Made by a program: the position numbers and the translations under genes
In this document: positions 1-6,989 of the stretch, in pieces
How positions within the stretch are numbered: position 1 is the stretch's first letter
How the letters are laid out: each line of letters opens with the position of its first letter
The notes under the pieces: model-generated
Seen by the model: the letters and a program-made list of their open reading frames with translations, nothing else
What the model was told of the DNA's origin: nothing
The model's database searches: none
Source: Bifidobacteriaceae bacterium
Lineage (GTDB): Bacteria > Actinomycetota > Actinomycetes > Actinomycetales > WQXJ01
Reading direction: 5' to 3'
DNA: 19,841 bases
Assembly (NCBI GenBank): GCA_031278075.1
Contig: JAITLE010000250.1
Location: 1-19,841, forward strand

Positions 1-827
1 CCCGACGCGACCAGGCCCGGGAGGAGTTCCGCCATGGTGGTGGCGACCACGCCGGTCTCGCCGAGCGAGGGCAGGACCCGGTCGATATAGCGCAGGAAGA
101 TCGGCGACGGCCCGACTATCAGCACCCCCGAGGAGGCGAGCCGTTCGCGGTGGGTGTAGAGGAGGTAGGCGGCGCGGTGCAGGGCCACAGCGGTCTTGCC
201 GGTGCCGGGGCCGCCTTGGACCACGAGCGGCCGGGCCAAGTCGGCGCGGATGATCCGGTCCTGTTCGGCCTGGATGGTGGCGACGATGTCGTTCATGCGG
301 CCGGTCCGCCGCGCCGCGATGGCGGCCATCAGGGCGCCCTCGCCGGCCAATTCCAACCGTCGGCCGGCGAAGGCGCCCGCGGCGGCGGCGACGTCCAGCA
401 GCTCGTCCTCGACGGCGGTGACCCGCCGCCCCTGGGTGGTGACGTGGCGCCTGAGCGCGACCCCCAGCCGCTGGGCTGGTGTGGCCTGATAGAACGGCTC
501 GGCCGCGGGCGCCCGCCAGTCCGTCAGCAGCGGCCGGAGGTTCTCGTCTTGGAGCCCGATCCGGCCGATGTGGCGCTGTTCCGCGTCGTCCATGGTGAGA
601 GCGCCGAACACGAGGCGGTCTTCGACCGACTCGAGCTGAGCCAGGCGGGTGGAGTGCAACGCGGCGAACGCGTCACGCTCGGAACGGTTCTGCGGCGACC
701 CGCCCGCCCGCGATTCCCGGACCTCGGCCAGCCGCCGGCGCGCGGCCGCCCGCAGATCGTCGAGGCGGCGGTAGAGGCGGTCCAAGTAGGCTTGTTCAGC
801 GGCGATGGGTGACGTGTGCGGGGTCAA
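1..827 (-). CDS. helD: HelD/HelR-like RNA polymerase-recycling ATPase, N-terminal part (runs off left edge)
   Basis: This is the first 275 codons of a UvrD/Rep-like superfamily 1 ATPase of the HelD type, which removes stalled or inhibitor-bound RNA polymerase from DNA. The N-terminus (about residues 1-60) is an Arg/Glu-rich helical arm of the kind that enters the RNA polymerase secondary channel. It is followed by a conserved block with VEDRLVFGAL, IGRIGLQDE and DWRAPAAEPFY (about residues 65-110), typical of actinobacterial HelD/HelR. Walker A is GGPGTGKTA with the lysine at residue 211. Motifs after Walker A lie mostly outside the window. The start chosen is TTG at 827, because GGGAGGGA lies about 9 nt upstream and no ATG or GTG fits better. 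Rifamycin resistance has been reported for some HelR members, but nothing here shows that role. Family call firm, exact subtype less so. Confidence 0.85.
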   Translation of the reverse strand, partial: MTPHTSPIAAEQAYLDRLYRRLDDLRAAARRRLAEVRESRAGGSPQNRSERDAFAALHSTRLAQLESVEDRLVFGALTMDDAEQRHIGRIGLQDENLRPLLTDWRAPAAEPFYQATPAQRLGVALRRHVTTQGRRVTAVEDELLDVAAAAGAFAGRRLELAGEGALMAAIAARRTGRMNDIVATIQAEQDRIIRADLARPLVVQGGPGTGKTAVALHRAAYLLYTHRERLASSGVLIVGPSPIFLRYIDRVLPSLGETGVVATTMAELLPGLVAS

Positions 828-863
828 ATGGGGTGGTCCCTCCCGGTGGCGATCGAGCCATCC

Positions 864-922
864 ATCATACTCCTGGCCGGCGCGCGGCGGCGGGGAATAC
901 CCCCTGGAGGCACGGTGTTCAA
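864..922 (-). promoter_or_regulatory. Candidate promoter of the helD-like gene in the divergent gap
   Basis: On the minus strand a TATGAT hexamer (864-869) ends 36 nt before the TTG start and is the best -10 candidate, but it has no convincing -35. A second possible pair is TTGAAC (917-922) and TATTCC (894-899), separated by 17 nt. Either would transcribe leftward. No clear promoter for the rightward PAC2 gene was seen in the same 129-bp gap. Confidence 0.4.
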
Positions 923-956
923 GGGGTAGCGCAATAACCCGATCTGGAGTATGAGA

Positions 957-1871
957 ATGAACCACCTTTACACGATCAACGAGCCGGCCGCGGCCGCTTT
1001 GGACAAGGCCGGGACCGCCCCGGTCATGCTCTACGCGTTCGACGGCTTCGTGGACTCGGGCCTCGCCGCCGGGCTGGCGATCGGGGACTTCGTCAGCCGC
1101 GACGGGGTCGAGCGTCTCGTCACGTTCAACGCCGACGAGTTGGTCGACTACCGTTCGCGCCGCCCGTCGGCGGTGTTCGGGCAGGGCGGATGGCTGGATC
1201 TGTACCAGCCGACCATCGCGATCGATTTGGCGCACGATGCCGTCGGGTCGCCCTTCCTGTTGATGTACGGCCCCGAGCCGGACACCCGGTGGCAGGCCTT
1301 CGGCGACGCCGTGGTCGAGGTCGCCCGGACCTTCGGCGTGCGCTTGGCCGTGGGGATGCACGGCATGCCTTCGGCGGCGCCCCACACTCGCGAGTGGCGG
1401 GTGACCGGTCCGGCCGAGAGCGCCGAGCTGGTCCGCCGCGCCGCCGGCTCCCCGACGTCGAAGATCCAGCTGCCGGGCAGCGCGATGGCGTTGACCGAGC
1501 TCAAGCTGCGTGCGGCCGGACATGAGTCCGTCACGTTCGCGGTCCACGTCCCGCATTACCTGGCTCAGATGCCGTCCCCGATGGGGACGGCCAGCCTGTT
1601 GCGGGCCGTCGGCTCAGCCGCCGGGCTGACCTTCGACCTCGTCGCGATCGACGAGGCCGCCGAGACTCAACGGTCCCAGATCGACCGGCAGGTCGCGGAG
1701 CAACCCGAGTTGGCCGCGGCGATCAGCCAGCTGGAGGAGCGGCACGACTCGGACTCGGTCGGCCAGCTCACCGCCGAGGCGCTGCCCTCCGGCGACGAGA
1801 TCGCCGCCGAGTTTCAGCGGTTCTTGGCCACCCAAATGGGGAAGGACGAAGAGTCTCCCTTTACCGAATGA
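957..1871 (+). CDS. PAC2-family protein
   Basis: A 304-residue protein of the PAC2 family, named after eukaryotic proteasome-assembly chaperone 2 and common in actinobacteria. Its bacterial function is not settled. The N-terminal part has the family pattern APVMLYAFDGFVDSGLAAG, followed by FNADELVDYRSRRP and LMYGPEPDTRW. Further on come GMHGMPSAAPHTR, then VHVPHYLAQMPSP before a helical acidic C-terminus. No signal peptide or membrane segment is visible. An ATG six bases upstream (951) is in frame, but the TGGAG at 945-949 would touch it. The ATG at 957 has a normal 7-nt spacing and is preferred. The gene is divergent from the helD-like gene, and a cold-shock gene follows 146 bp downstream. 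No proteasome gene is present in the window to support a proteasome role. Confidence 0.88.
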   Translation: MNHLYTINEPAAAALDKAGTAPVMLYAFDGFVDSGLAAGLAIGDFVSRDGVERLVTFNADELVDYRSRRPSAVFGQGGWLDLYQPTIAIDLAHDAVGSPFLLMYGPEPDTRWQAFGDAVVEVARTFGVRLAVGMHGMPSAAPHTREWRVTGPAESAELVRRAAGSPTSKIQLPGSAMALTELKLRAAGHESVTFAVHVPHYLAQMPSPMGTASLLRAVGSAAGLTFDLVAIDEAAETQRSQIDRQVAEQPELAAAISQLEERHDSDSVGQLTAEALPSGDEIAAEFQRFLATQMGKDEESPFTE

Positions 1872-1903
1872 GCGTGGCCGTGCCAGACTCTTCGTTGCAG
1901 CGG

Positions 1904-1932
1904 TTTCGCGAGGCCGCCTGGTCGCCTATTAT
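1904..1932 (+). promoter_or_regulatory. Candidate promoter of the cold-shock gene
   Basis: TATTAT at 1927-1932 is a good -10, and TTTCGC at 1904-1909 is a weak -35 at 17-nt spacing. A start near 1939 would give a 5' untranslated leader of about 80 nt before the ATG at 2018, which is longer than most leaders here. The site lies just beyond the PAC2 stop codon. Confidence 0.45.
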
Positions 1933-2017
1933 GGGCGGGCCAAGCGGCCCCGTGGCCGCGGTGCGTGGTGGTCCGGCAACCGGCCGGGCCCATGTCCCCG
2001 GAAGGAAAGCAGTTTCT

Positions 2018-2221
2018 ATGGCTACAGGAGTAGTGAAGTTCTTCACTCCTGAAAAGGGTTACGGGTTTATCGCCCCCGACGGCGGCGGCCGCGACCTGTT
2101 TGTCCATTATTCACAAATCCAGTCCGACGGATTCAAGACGCTGGACAAGGACCAGCGTGTGGAGTTCGACATCGTGGATTCAACCAAAGGCCCCCAAGCG
2201 GAGAACGTCAGACCGCTCTAG
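2018..2221 (+). CDS. Cold-shock domain protein (CspA family)
   Basis: A 67-residue single-domain cold-shock protein, which binds single-stranded RNA or DNA as an RNA chaperone. RNP1 is KGYGFI (residues 13-18) and RNP2 is DLFVHY (26-31). The N-terminal GVVKFF strand and the C-terminal PQAENVRPL end are standard for the family, and the length is normal. The start at 2018 follows GGAAGGAAAG at 2001-2010 with a 7-nt gap. A longer reading from 1868 would add 50 unrelated residues and overlap the PAC2 stop codon, so it was not used. The last 14 bases overlap the end of the convergent spermidine-synthase-like gene. Its own promoter and leader suggest independent control. Which Csp paralogue this is cannot be told from one copy. 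Confidence 0.96.
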   Translation: MATGVVKFFTPEKGYGFIAPDGGGRDLFVHYSQIQSDGFKTLDKDQRVEFDIVDSTKGPQAENVRPL

Positions 2222-3023
2222 GGGCCCCAGCCCAAAGGAGCGCCTCGCCGCCCGCGATCAAGCGGGCCGGGAAGCCGCCTGCCCGCAACTCACGGGCTAG
2301 GCGGTCTTCCTGGGCCGTCGTGAGCGGCGTGTGGCGGGCGGCCAGCATCACGTTGCCGCGGCGCCGTCCGCGGAGTTGCGCGGGCTCGGTGGCGAGGGCC
2401 ACATAGGCGAAACTCTCCGCCAGTGTCCTGACTTCCTGCCGGGCCCCGGCCAGTGGTGGCGCGTCGCCGCAGTTCGCCAGGTATAGGCCGTCCGGACGCA
2501 GAGCCCGGGCCGCGGCGCGTGCCGCCCCGGCGTCTTTGAGCCCGGTCGGCGTGTTCCCGGCCTGGTCAAACGCGTCCCGCACGATCAAGTGGTGTGTGGC
2601 GGGCGGGCGGCTGGCGAGGGCGCGGACGGCATCGTCCACCCTGATGCGTAACACCGGAGCGCGCGGCAGGTCGACGTGGCGGCGCACGGCGGCGGCCAAC
2701 GCGGCGTCGATCTCGACGGCGAGGTGACGCGAGCGGGGCCAAAGGGCCGCGATGGCGCGAGGCAGCGCGCAGGCCCCGGCGCCCAGGTGCAGACAGCGCA
2801 ACTCCGCCGACGGCTCGAAGGTGGCCCGGAGCGCTGCGAGCATCCAGCGCATGTACTCGAACTCGAGGTCAGCCGGGTCGGTCAGCGACCACTGCGACGA
2901 GGGCCAGCCGCCCAAGAACAACGTGACGGAATCCCCGACCCGCTCGAAGCGGGCGGTCGCGGTGTCCACCTCGAACGGCTCGGCGTCAGGCGGGGGGAAG
3001 GATGGCGGTTGGCGCGGCGGCAC
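2208..3023 (-). CDS. Spermidine synthase-like protein (SAM-dependent methyltransferase fold)
   Basis: A 271-residue protein resembling the actinobacterial spermidine-synthase-like group. The N-terminal part has QWSLTDPADLEFEYMRWM (about residues 44-61), matching the SpeE-type segment before the cofactor site. The glycine-rich cofactor loop is LHLGAGACALPR (78-89), with an acidic EID at 104-106 and DAFDQ at 150-154. These show an aminopropyltransferase/methyltransferase fold, but the true substrate is unknown. Such genes without a nearby SAM decarboxylase often do not make spermidine, and none is visible here. The start is a GTG at 3023 with no strong ribosome binding site, so the start is less certain than the frame. 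It is divergent from dinB with a 41-bp gap and overlaps the cold-shock gene at its 3' end. Confidence 0.8.
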   Translation of the reverse strand: MPPRQPPSFPPPDAEPFEVDTATARFERVGDSVTLFLGGWPSSQWSLTDPADLEFEYMRWMLAALRATFEPSAELRCLHLGAGACALPRAIAALWPRSRHLAVEIDAALAAAVRRHVDLPRAPVLRIRVDDAVRALASRPPATHHLIVRDAFDQAGNTPTGLKDAGAARAAARALRPDGLYLANCGDAPPLAGARQEVRTLAESFAYVALATEPAQLRGRRRGNVMLAARHTPLTTAQEDRLARELRAGGFPARLIAGGEALLWAGAPRAV

Positions 3024-3052
3024 AACACCAATGATGCCGCAGCGGCGGCCTC

Positions 3053-3058
3053 CATAAT
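3053..3058 (+). promoter_or_regulatory. -10 element of dinB, implying a leaderless transcript
   Basis: CATAAT ends six bases before the dinB ATG at 3065, which would place transcription initiation at or next to the A of the start codon. No Shine-Dalgarno sequence lies between them. Leaderless mRNAs are common in actinobacteria. No good -35 is seen. Confidence 0.5.
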
Positions 3059-3064
3059 TGGTTT

Positions 3065-4300
3065 ATGGCGCGGTCGATCGCACACGTGGACATGGACGCT
3101 TTTTTCGCGTCCGTCGAGTTGATCGAGCGAGCTGACTTGCGCGGCCGGCCGGTGATAGTCGCGCCGTCAGGCGGGCGGGGCGTGGTGGTGGCGGCCACCT
3201 ACGAGGCGCGCGCGCTGGGCGTGCACGCGGGGATGCCCGTCGGCCGGGCGCGGCGCGCGGCGCCTGCGGCGGTCTTCATCCCACCGCATCGTCAGGCCTA
3301 CACAAGGGTCTCGCGCGGCGTGATGGCGTTGCTGCGGGAGGTGACGCCGTTGGTGGAGCAGGTCTCCATCGACGAGGCGTTCTTGGACCTGACCGGCGCG
3401 CGCAAGAGGCTCGGCGCGGCGCCCGGCATCGTGGAGGGGTTGCGGTCCCAGATCGCCCAGCGGTTCGGCGTCACGGCGTCCGCGGGGATCGGCCGGTCGA
3501 AGTCCGTCGCGAAGATCGCTTCCGTCCGCGCCAAACCGGACGGGTTGTTGGTGGTGCCGCCGGAGCGGACCTTGGCCTTCTTGCGGCCGCTGCCCGTCGA
3601 CGCGCTCCCCGGGATAGGGCCGCACACGGGGGCGGCCTTGGCTCGGCTGGGCGTGCGCACCGTGGCCGACCTGGCGGATTCGCCGGACACGACGGTGGCG
3701 CGGGCGATCGGAGACAAGGCGGCGGCCCACCTGTTGGCGCTGTCCAGGGGCCAAGACGACGAGCCGGTCACGCCGGAACACGTCGAGAAGTCGATCAGCG
3801 CCGAGACCACCTTCGAACAGGATCTGCCGCGAGGCTGCGAGGAGTTGCGCCGCGAGGTGATGCGGCTGGCGGACAAGGTCGCTTGGCGTCTGCGTTCCGC
3901 GGGCCTGATGTGTTCCACTGTCGGCGTCAAGGTCCGCGACGCCGATTTCAAGACCCACAGCCGGTCGCACACGCTGGACTCGCCCACGGATTCCACCGCG
4001 ACCATCACCGGTTTGGCGCTGCGCCTGGTGGCGTCCGCCAGGGGCGCGCACTTGACGCGCTTGGCCGGGGTGCGCTTGGAGAACCTCCAGGCCAGGGCCG
4101 GGGCGCCGCTCCAGGAGACGCTTGGACAAGACCCCTCGCGTCTCCCCCGACTCGACCGGGTGCGCGACGACGTGCGGCGGCGCTTCGGCGGCGCCGCGCT
4201 CACCTCCGGCACGTTGATACCCGATGGGACCGTGCGTCTGAGGCGATCGCGGGTCAGTATGATGGACCCAATCAACCAGTCCAACCAACCGGGGAGGTGA
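3065..4300 (+). CDS. dinB: DNA polymerase IV (Y-family translesion polymerase)
   Basis: A 411-residue Y-family polymerase that copies damaged DNA with low fidelity. The first catalytic aspartate is in HVDMDAFFASVE (D9), with a phenylalanine steric gate at F14. The other catalytic acids are D103 and E104 in SIDEAFLD. The thumb helix-hairpin-helix is LPGIGPHTGAALARLG, followed by the little-finger domain from about residue 240 (KSISAETTF). The catalytic set is complete, so it should be active. No obvious QLxLF-type clamp-binding motif is seen at the C-terminus, which ends in a polar tail. No ribosome binding site precedes the ATG, consistent with the leaderless promoter proposed at 3053. The stop codon lies inside the ribosome binding site of the DUF3040 gene, so the two may be translationally coupled. 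Confidence 0.95.
   Translation: MARSIAHVDMDAFFASVELIERADLRGRPVIVAPSGGRGVVVAATYEARALGVHAGMPVGRARRAAPAAVFIPPHRQAYTRVSRGVMALLREVTPLVEQVSIDEAFLDLTGARKRLGAAPGIVEGLRSQIAQRFGVTASAGIGRSKSVAKIASVRAKPDGLLVVPPERTLAFLRPLPVDALPGIGPHTGAALARLGVRTVADLADSPDTTVARAIGDKAAAHLLALSRGQDDEPVTPEHVEKSISAETTFEQDLPRGCEELRREVMRLADKVAWRLRSAGLMCSTVGVKVRDADFKTHSRSHTLDSPTDSTATITGLALRLVASARGAHLTRLAGVRLENLQARAGAPLQETLGQDPSRLPRLDRVRDDVRRRFGGAALTSGTLIPDGTVRLRRSRVSMMDPINQSNQPGR
4258..4263 (+). promoter_or_regulatory. Candidate internal -10 element for the DUF3040 gene
   Basis: TATGAT lies inside the last codons of dinB, 42 nt before the DUF3040 start, and its following bases (GG) match those after the TATGAT upstream of the helD-like gene. 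No -35 was recognised at 16-18 nt upstream, so this may be a coincidence of coding sequence. Confidence 0.3.
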
Positions 4301-4305
4301 CGGGC

Positions 4306-4698
4306 ATGCCGCTGTCGGAGTACGAGCAGCGCGTCTTGGATCAACTCGAGGCTCAGCTGGCCCACGAGGACCCGGAGTTGGGCTCCCGGATGGTGGCGGT
4401 TGGCGCCAGGCGCCGGGGCCGCGTCGCCCTGGGCGTGGCTGGTGTCGTGTTCGGCTTGGTGATCTTGGTCACCGGCGTGGCCGTGGGGCAGGTGTGGGTC
4501 TCGTTGATCGGCTTCCTGATCATGTTCGGCGGCGCCTACTTCGCGGTCTCGAAGCCGAAGGCGAAGGGTCTCGCGGACGCCATGCCGCGGCGGCGTGGGC
4601 CCAAGTCCGGCAAGTCCGGCAAGTCCGGCAAGGCCGGCGGCAAGACCGGCTTGTCCGACAAATTTCTGAGGCGCATCGACGGCGACGGCGCCGTCTGA
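4306..4698 (+). CDS. DUF3040-family membrane protein
   Basis: A 130-residue protein of the actinobacterial DUF3040 family, which commonly sits just upstream of mraZ. The N-terminus MPLSEYEQRVLDQLEAQL is the family signature. It is followed by a short acidic and basic stretch and two predicted membrane segments (about residues 39-60 and 63-81). The C-terminal tail is cytoplasmic by inference and basic, with SGK repeated three times (about 101-109) from a 9-bp DNA repeat near 4604-4630. The ribosome binding site GGGGAGG (4291-4297) overlaps the dinB stop. Its function is unknown, and its fixed place beside the dcw cluster hints at an envelope role. A perfect 12-bp palindrome (4684-4695) covers the last codons. 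Confidence 0.9.
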   Translation: MPLSEYEQRVLDQLEAQLAHEDPELGSRMVAVGARRRGRVALGVAGVVFGLVILVTGVAVGQVWVSLIGFLIMFGGAYFAVSKPKAKGLADAMPRRRGPKSGKSGKSGKAGGKTGLSDKFLRRIDGDGAV

Positions 4699-4999
4699 GC
4701 CGCCCACCTTCAGTTTGAACTCCCCACTCGGCTGACGCCTCAGCGTCGCCGCTACCCCTTTCCTCAAAGCCCTGTCGTTTGCCCTGCTCAACGCTGCCTG
4801 GCGGCCCCTCGCGGCCCGCGGCACGGCATCGTGCGCGGCCGCCTCGGGGGACTTGCGACACTCGCCGCGAAAACCCTACCCACCGGTTCCCCCCAGGTCA
4901 AAGCTGCGCTAGCCTGTCTAATACGCGTGATTCACCCTCCAACGCGACGGGGTGGGGTAAAGTGGGTGGTCTGCGTACGCGCCGTCGGAGGAGGTGACT
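4699..4999. promoter_or_regulatory. Leader region of the dcw cluster
   Basis: About 300 bp with no convincing gene. A small GC hairpin at 4734-4747 and a stronger one at 4816-4838 (loop GCAT, one bulged G) could end transcription of the DUF3040 gene, but neither has a T-run. Possible -10 elements for mraZ are TAGCCT (4910-4915, with a weak TTCCCC at 4887-4892 and a 17-nt spacer) and TAATAC (4919-4924). The MraZ-type boxes lie at 4953-4967, followed by the ribosome binding site AGGAGG at 4989-4994. Short open frames here have no family features and are read as noise. Confidence 0.5.
4953..4967 (+). promoter_or_regulatory. MraZ operator boxes (two TGGGN direct repeats)
   Basis: TGGGG (4953-4957) and TGGGT (4963-4967) are separated by exactly five bases (TAAAG). 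That is the 10-bp periodic direct-repeat arrangement known for MraZ binding upstream of mraZ in other bacteria. The boxes lie 33 nt before the mraZ start, downstream of the candidate -10 elements, so bound MraZ could repress its own operon. A third upstream repeat is weak (GCGACGG). Confidence 0.65.
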
Positions 5000-5425
5000 G
5001 TGGACAAGGCTTGGGGCGGATCGTCGGGCAGGCTGGACGAGAAGCACCGACTGCTCATCCCCGCGCGCGCCCGCGAAGACTTCCCCGCGATGACGCACCT
5101 CATCCCGGCCCCCGACAACTGCCTGTTCCTGTTCTCCGCCCCTCAGTTCGCCAGGTATCGCAAGCGGCTCATGCGGGCCGAGCCGACCAACCTCCCGGGC
5201 ATCGCCTACGACCGGATCCTCAACAACAGAATGGTCAGCCAGCGGCTCGACCGGCAGGGCCGGATCGTCGTGCCGGCCAAACTCCGGGAGTACGCCTCGA
5301 TCAACCGTGACGTCGTCGTCAACTGGATGGAGACCCGGATCGAGATCTGGGACACGCAGTGTTGGGACGACTACGTCGCCCGCTACATCGACGACTACGC
5401 GAAGAGCAGCGAGGGGGTGAGGTAG
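5000..5425 (+). CDS. mraZ: Transcriptional regulator MraZ
   Basis: A 141-residue protein with two SpoVT/AbrB-like DNA-binding halves. The first has GRLDEKHRLLIPARARE, where the usual DEKGRL glycine is a histidine. The second has QRLDRQGRIVVPAKLREYA, which is close to consensus. MraZ forms a ring-shaped oligomer that binds TGGGN repeats and usually represses the dcw promoter. Matching boxes are present just upstream. The GTG at 5000 has AGGAGG ending five bases before it and is preferred. Another in-frame GTG at 4994 overlaps that ribosome binding site. The length is normal. The gene is separated from rsmH by 146 bp holding two hairpins, unlike the tight spacing further on, so mraZ may be partly uncoupled from the rest. 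Confidence 0.95.
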   Translation: MDKAWGGSSGRLDEKHRLLIPARAREDFPAMTHLIPAPDNCLFLFSAPQFARYRKRLMRAEPTNLPGIAYDRILNNRMVSQRLDRQGRIVVPAKLREYASINRDVVVNWMETRIEIWDTQCWDDYVARYIDDYAKSSEGVR

Positions 5426-5436
5426 CGCGAACGAAA

Positions 5437-5459
5437 GGCCGGGCCCGAGCGGCCCGGCC
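5437..5459. repeat. Perfect 9-bp GC inverted repeat downstream of mraZ
   Basis: GGCCGGGCC (5437-5445) and GGCCCGGCC (5451-5459) are exact reverse complements with a 5-nt loop. They start 12 nt after the mraZ stop codon. No T-run follows, so if this is a terminator or attenuator it is not a classical one. It could also protect the upstream mRNA end. Confidence 0.7.
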
Positions 5460-5470
5460 CAGCCCGCCGA

Positions 5471-5508
5471 CGCGAATCTGACGCCGCTTCCCCGGCGCCA
5501 GACTCGCG
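5471..5508. repeat. Long imperfect inverted repeat between mraZ and rsmH
   Basis: Arms 5471-5486 and 5493-5508 pair at 14 of 16 positions around a 6-nt loop. This forms a second, larger hairpin immediately after the first. The two together fill much of the 146-bp gap and precede the rsmH ribosome binding site by about 45 nt. Confidence 0.7.
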
Positions 5509-5571
5509 TGGCGGCCAAACCCGCCGGTCCGTCCGGCCAGCAGTTCTAGTTCAGGGAGGGGGGAGACGCCG

Positions 5572-6519
5572 ATGTTTGGGGACGCTGGGCACACTCCAGT
5601 CGCGGCTCAGCGTGTGGTCGAGTTGGTCGCGCCCGCTTTGGCGCGCCCCGCGGCCGTCTTCGTGGACGCGACGGTCGGCCTCGCCGGCCACGCGCGAGCC
5701 GTCGCGGAGCGCTGCCCCGCCGCCCGTCTGATCGGCCTGGACCGCGACCCGGAGGCGGTGCGTCACGCGCGCGCGCGGCTGGGCCCTGAGGCGTTGGTCG
5801 TCCACGCCGCTTTCGCCGACCTGGGGGCCACGCTCGACGCCGCCGGAGCGCCGACGCCCGATGCCGTGCTGTTCGACCTCGGAGCGTCCTCCCCCCAGCT
5901 CGACAGCGACGAGCGGGGGTTCGCCTACTCCCGCGACACGCCCCTCGACATGCGCATGGATCCGGCTGGCCCGTTGACGGCGGCCGAGATCTTGGCGACG
6001 TACCCACGCGCCGAACTCGCCCGGGTGCTCCGGGAATACGGCGAGGAGCGGTACGCGTGGGGCATCGCCGGGCGGATCGTGGCGCGGCGCGAGGCCGCGC
6101 CGATCCTCCGGTCAGGCGAACTCGTGGATCTGGTGCGCGCCGCCATCCCCGCCGCGGCCAGGCGCACCGGCGGCAACCCCGCGAAACGCACGTTCCAAGC
6201 GCTCCGAGTGGAAGTCAACTCTGAGCTCGACCAGTTGGAGGCGGCCCTGCCCGAGGCCATCCGGCGGCTGCGGGTCGGGGGCCGCGTCGTCGTCATGAGC
6301 TACCAATCGTTGGAGGACGCGGTGGCGAGACGGGTGCTGGGCGGCGCCGCCAAGTCCAGCGCCCCGGCGGGGCTGCCAGTCGAACCCGCCTCGGCCCGGC
6401 CGACACTCCGGCTGCTGACCCGCGGCGCGGAACACGCGACCGCCGAGGAACAACAGTCCAACCCGCGGGCGCGGCCGCTCAGGCTGCGCGCCGCCGAGAA
6501 GATCAGGGAGATCCGATGA
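5572..6519 (+). CDS. rsmH: 16S rRNA (cytosine(1402)-N(4))-methyltransferase RsmH
   Basis: A 315-residue SAM-dependent methyltransferase (older name MraW) that modifies C1402 in the decoding centre of 16S rRNA. The N-terminal HTPV and the cofactor loop DATVGLAGHARAV (about residues 33-45) come first, followed by IGLDRDPEAV. The strongly conserved FDLGASSPQLDSDERGF and DTPLDMRMDP mark the family. The C-terminal half keeps GNPAKRTFQALRVEVN and VMSYQSLED. Length and motif order are normal. The start is ATG 5572 behind a long purine run (5553-5565, GGGAGGGGGGAG). The last four bases (ATGA) overlap the ftsL start, so translation is probably coupled. Confidence 0.97.
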   Translation: MFGDAGHTPVAAQRVVELVAPALARPAAVFVDATVGLAGHARAVAERCPAARLIGLDRDPEAVRHARARLGPEALVVHAAFADLGATLDAAGAPTPDAVLFDLGASSPQLDSDERGFAYSRDTPLDMRMDPAGPLTAAEILATYPRAELARVLREYGEERYAWGIAGRIVARREAAPILRSGELVDLVRAAIPAAARRTGGNPAKRTFQALRVEVNSELDQLEAALPEAIRRLRVGGRVVVMSYQSLEDAVARRVLGGAAKSSAPAGLPVEPASARPTLRLLTRGAEHATAEEQQSNPRARPLRLRAAEKIREIR

Positions 6520-6989
6520 GCGTCTTGCCAGCCGCGCGGGCGGCGCGGCGGGCCGCGCCGCCCGCGGCCCCCACCGCTCAGCCGCGACCTGCCACCGCGC
6601 CTCAGCTTCGCCTGGTGGCGCCCCCCTCACGGTCATGGGGATTCGTGGTCTACCTCAGCGCCTGCCTGGCGCTCCTGCTGGGCGGCGGTGGTGTGGTGCT
6701 GTGGCTGAACACGTCGCTCGCGGCCGGCGCCTTCGAGATCCACAAATTGGAAGCCGAACTGAAGAACCACGAGACCTTGCAAGAGACGACGATCGAGTCG
6801 CTGGTCGACCTCGCGGAGCCGGCGGCCCTTGCGGAGCAAGCCGCCGCGTTGGGCATGGAGAAGTCGTTGGCCACGGGTTACGTGATCCTGTCTGAGGGGA
6901 GCGTCATCCTGCTCCCGTCGAGCGCTGAGGTGGGCGCCGAGGGCGCCGCGGGCGCCCAGGACGGCGCCGGCGAGGAAGGGGCGGGCTGA
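6516..6989 (+). CDS. ftsL: FtsL-like cell division protein
   Basis: A 157-residue bitopic membrane protein in the FtsL position between rsmH and ftsI. An Ala/Pro/Arg-rich cytoplasmic tail (about residues 1-40) is followed by one membrane segment (about 42-64) and a helical extracytoplasmic stretch with coiled-coil character (about 72-115). The segment AALGMEKSLATGYVIL resembles the end of the FtsL/DivIC domain. A Gly/Ala/Glu-rich acidic end follows. FtsL pairs with FtsB/DivIC and FtsQ to activate FtsWI. Sequence conservation in this family is poor, so the call rests on topology and gene order. The start overlaps the rsmH stop by four bases and the stop overlaps the ftsI start by one. Confidence 0.88.
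   Translation: MSVLPAARAARRAAPPAAPTAQPRPATAPQLRLVAPPSRSWGFVVYLSACLALLLGGGGVVLWLNTSLAAGAFEIHKLEAELKNHETLQETTIESLVDLAEPAALAEQAAALGMEKSLATGYVILSEGSVILLPSSAEVGAEGAAGAQDGAGEEGAG

Noticed and set aside
1868..2017. Upstream start for the cold-shock protein giving 117 residues
   Set aside because: The added residues match no cold-shock family member, overlap the PAC2 stop and would span the likely promoter; ATG 2018 has a good ribosome binding site.
4684..4695. 12-bp perfect palindrome at the end of the DUF3040 gene as an operator
   Set aside because: It encodes the last residues, is made of common GC-rich codons and has no second copy near another gene; too little to call a site.
4831..5310. 159-codon plus-strand frame across the dcw leader and mraZ
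   Set aside because: It overlaps mraZ out of frame, covers the operator boxes and has no recognisable domain.
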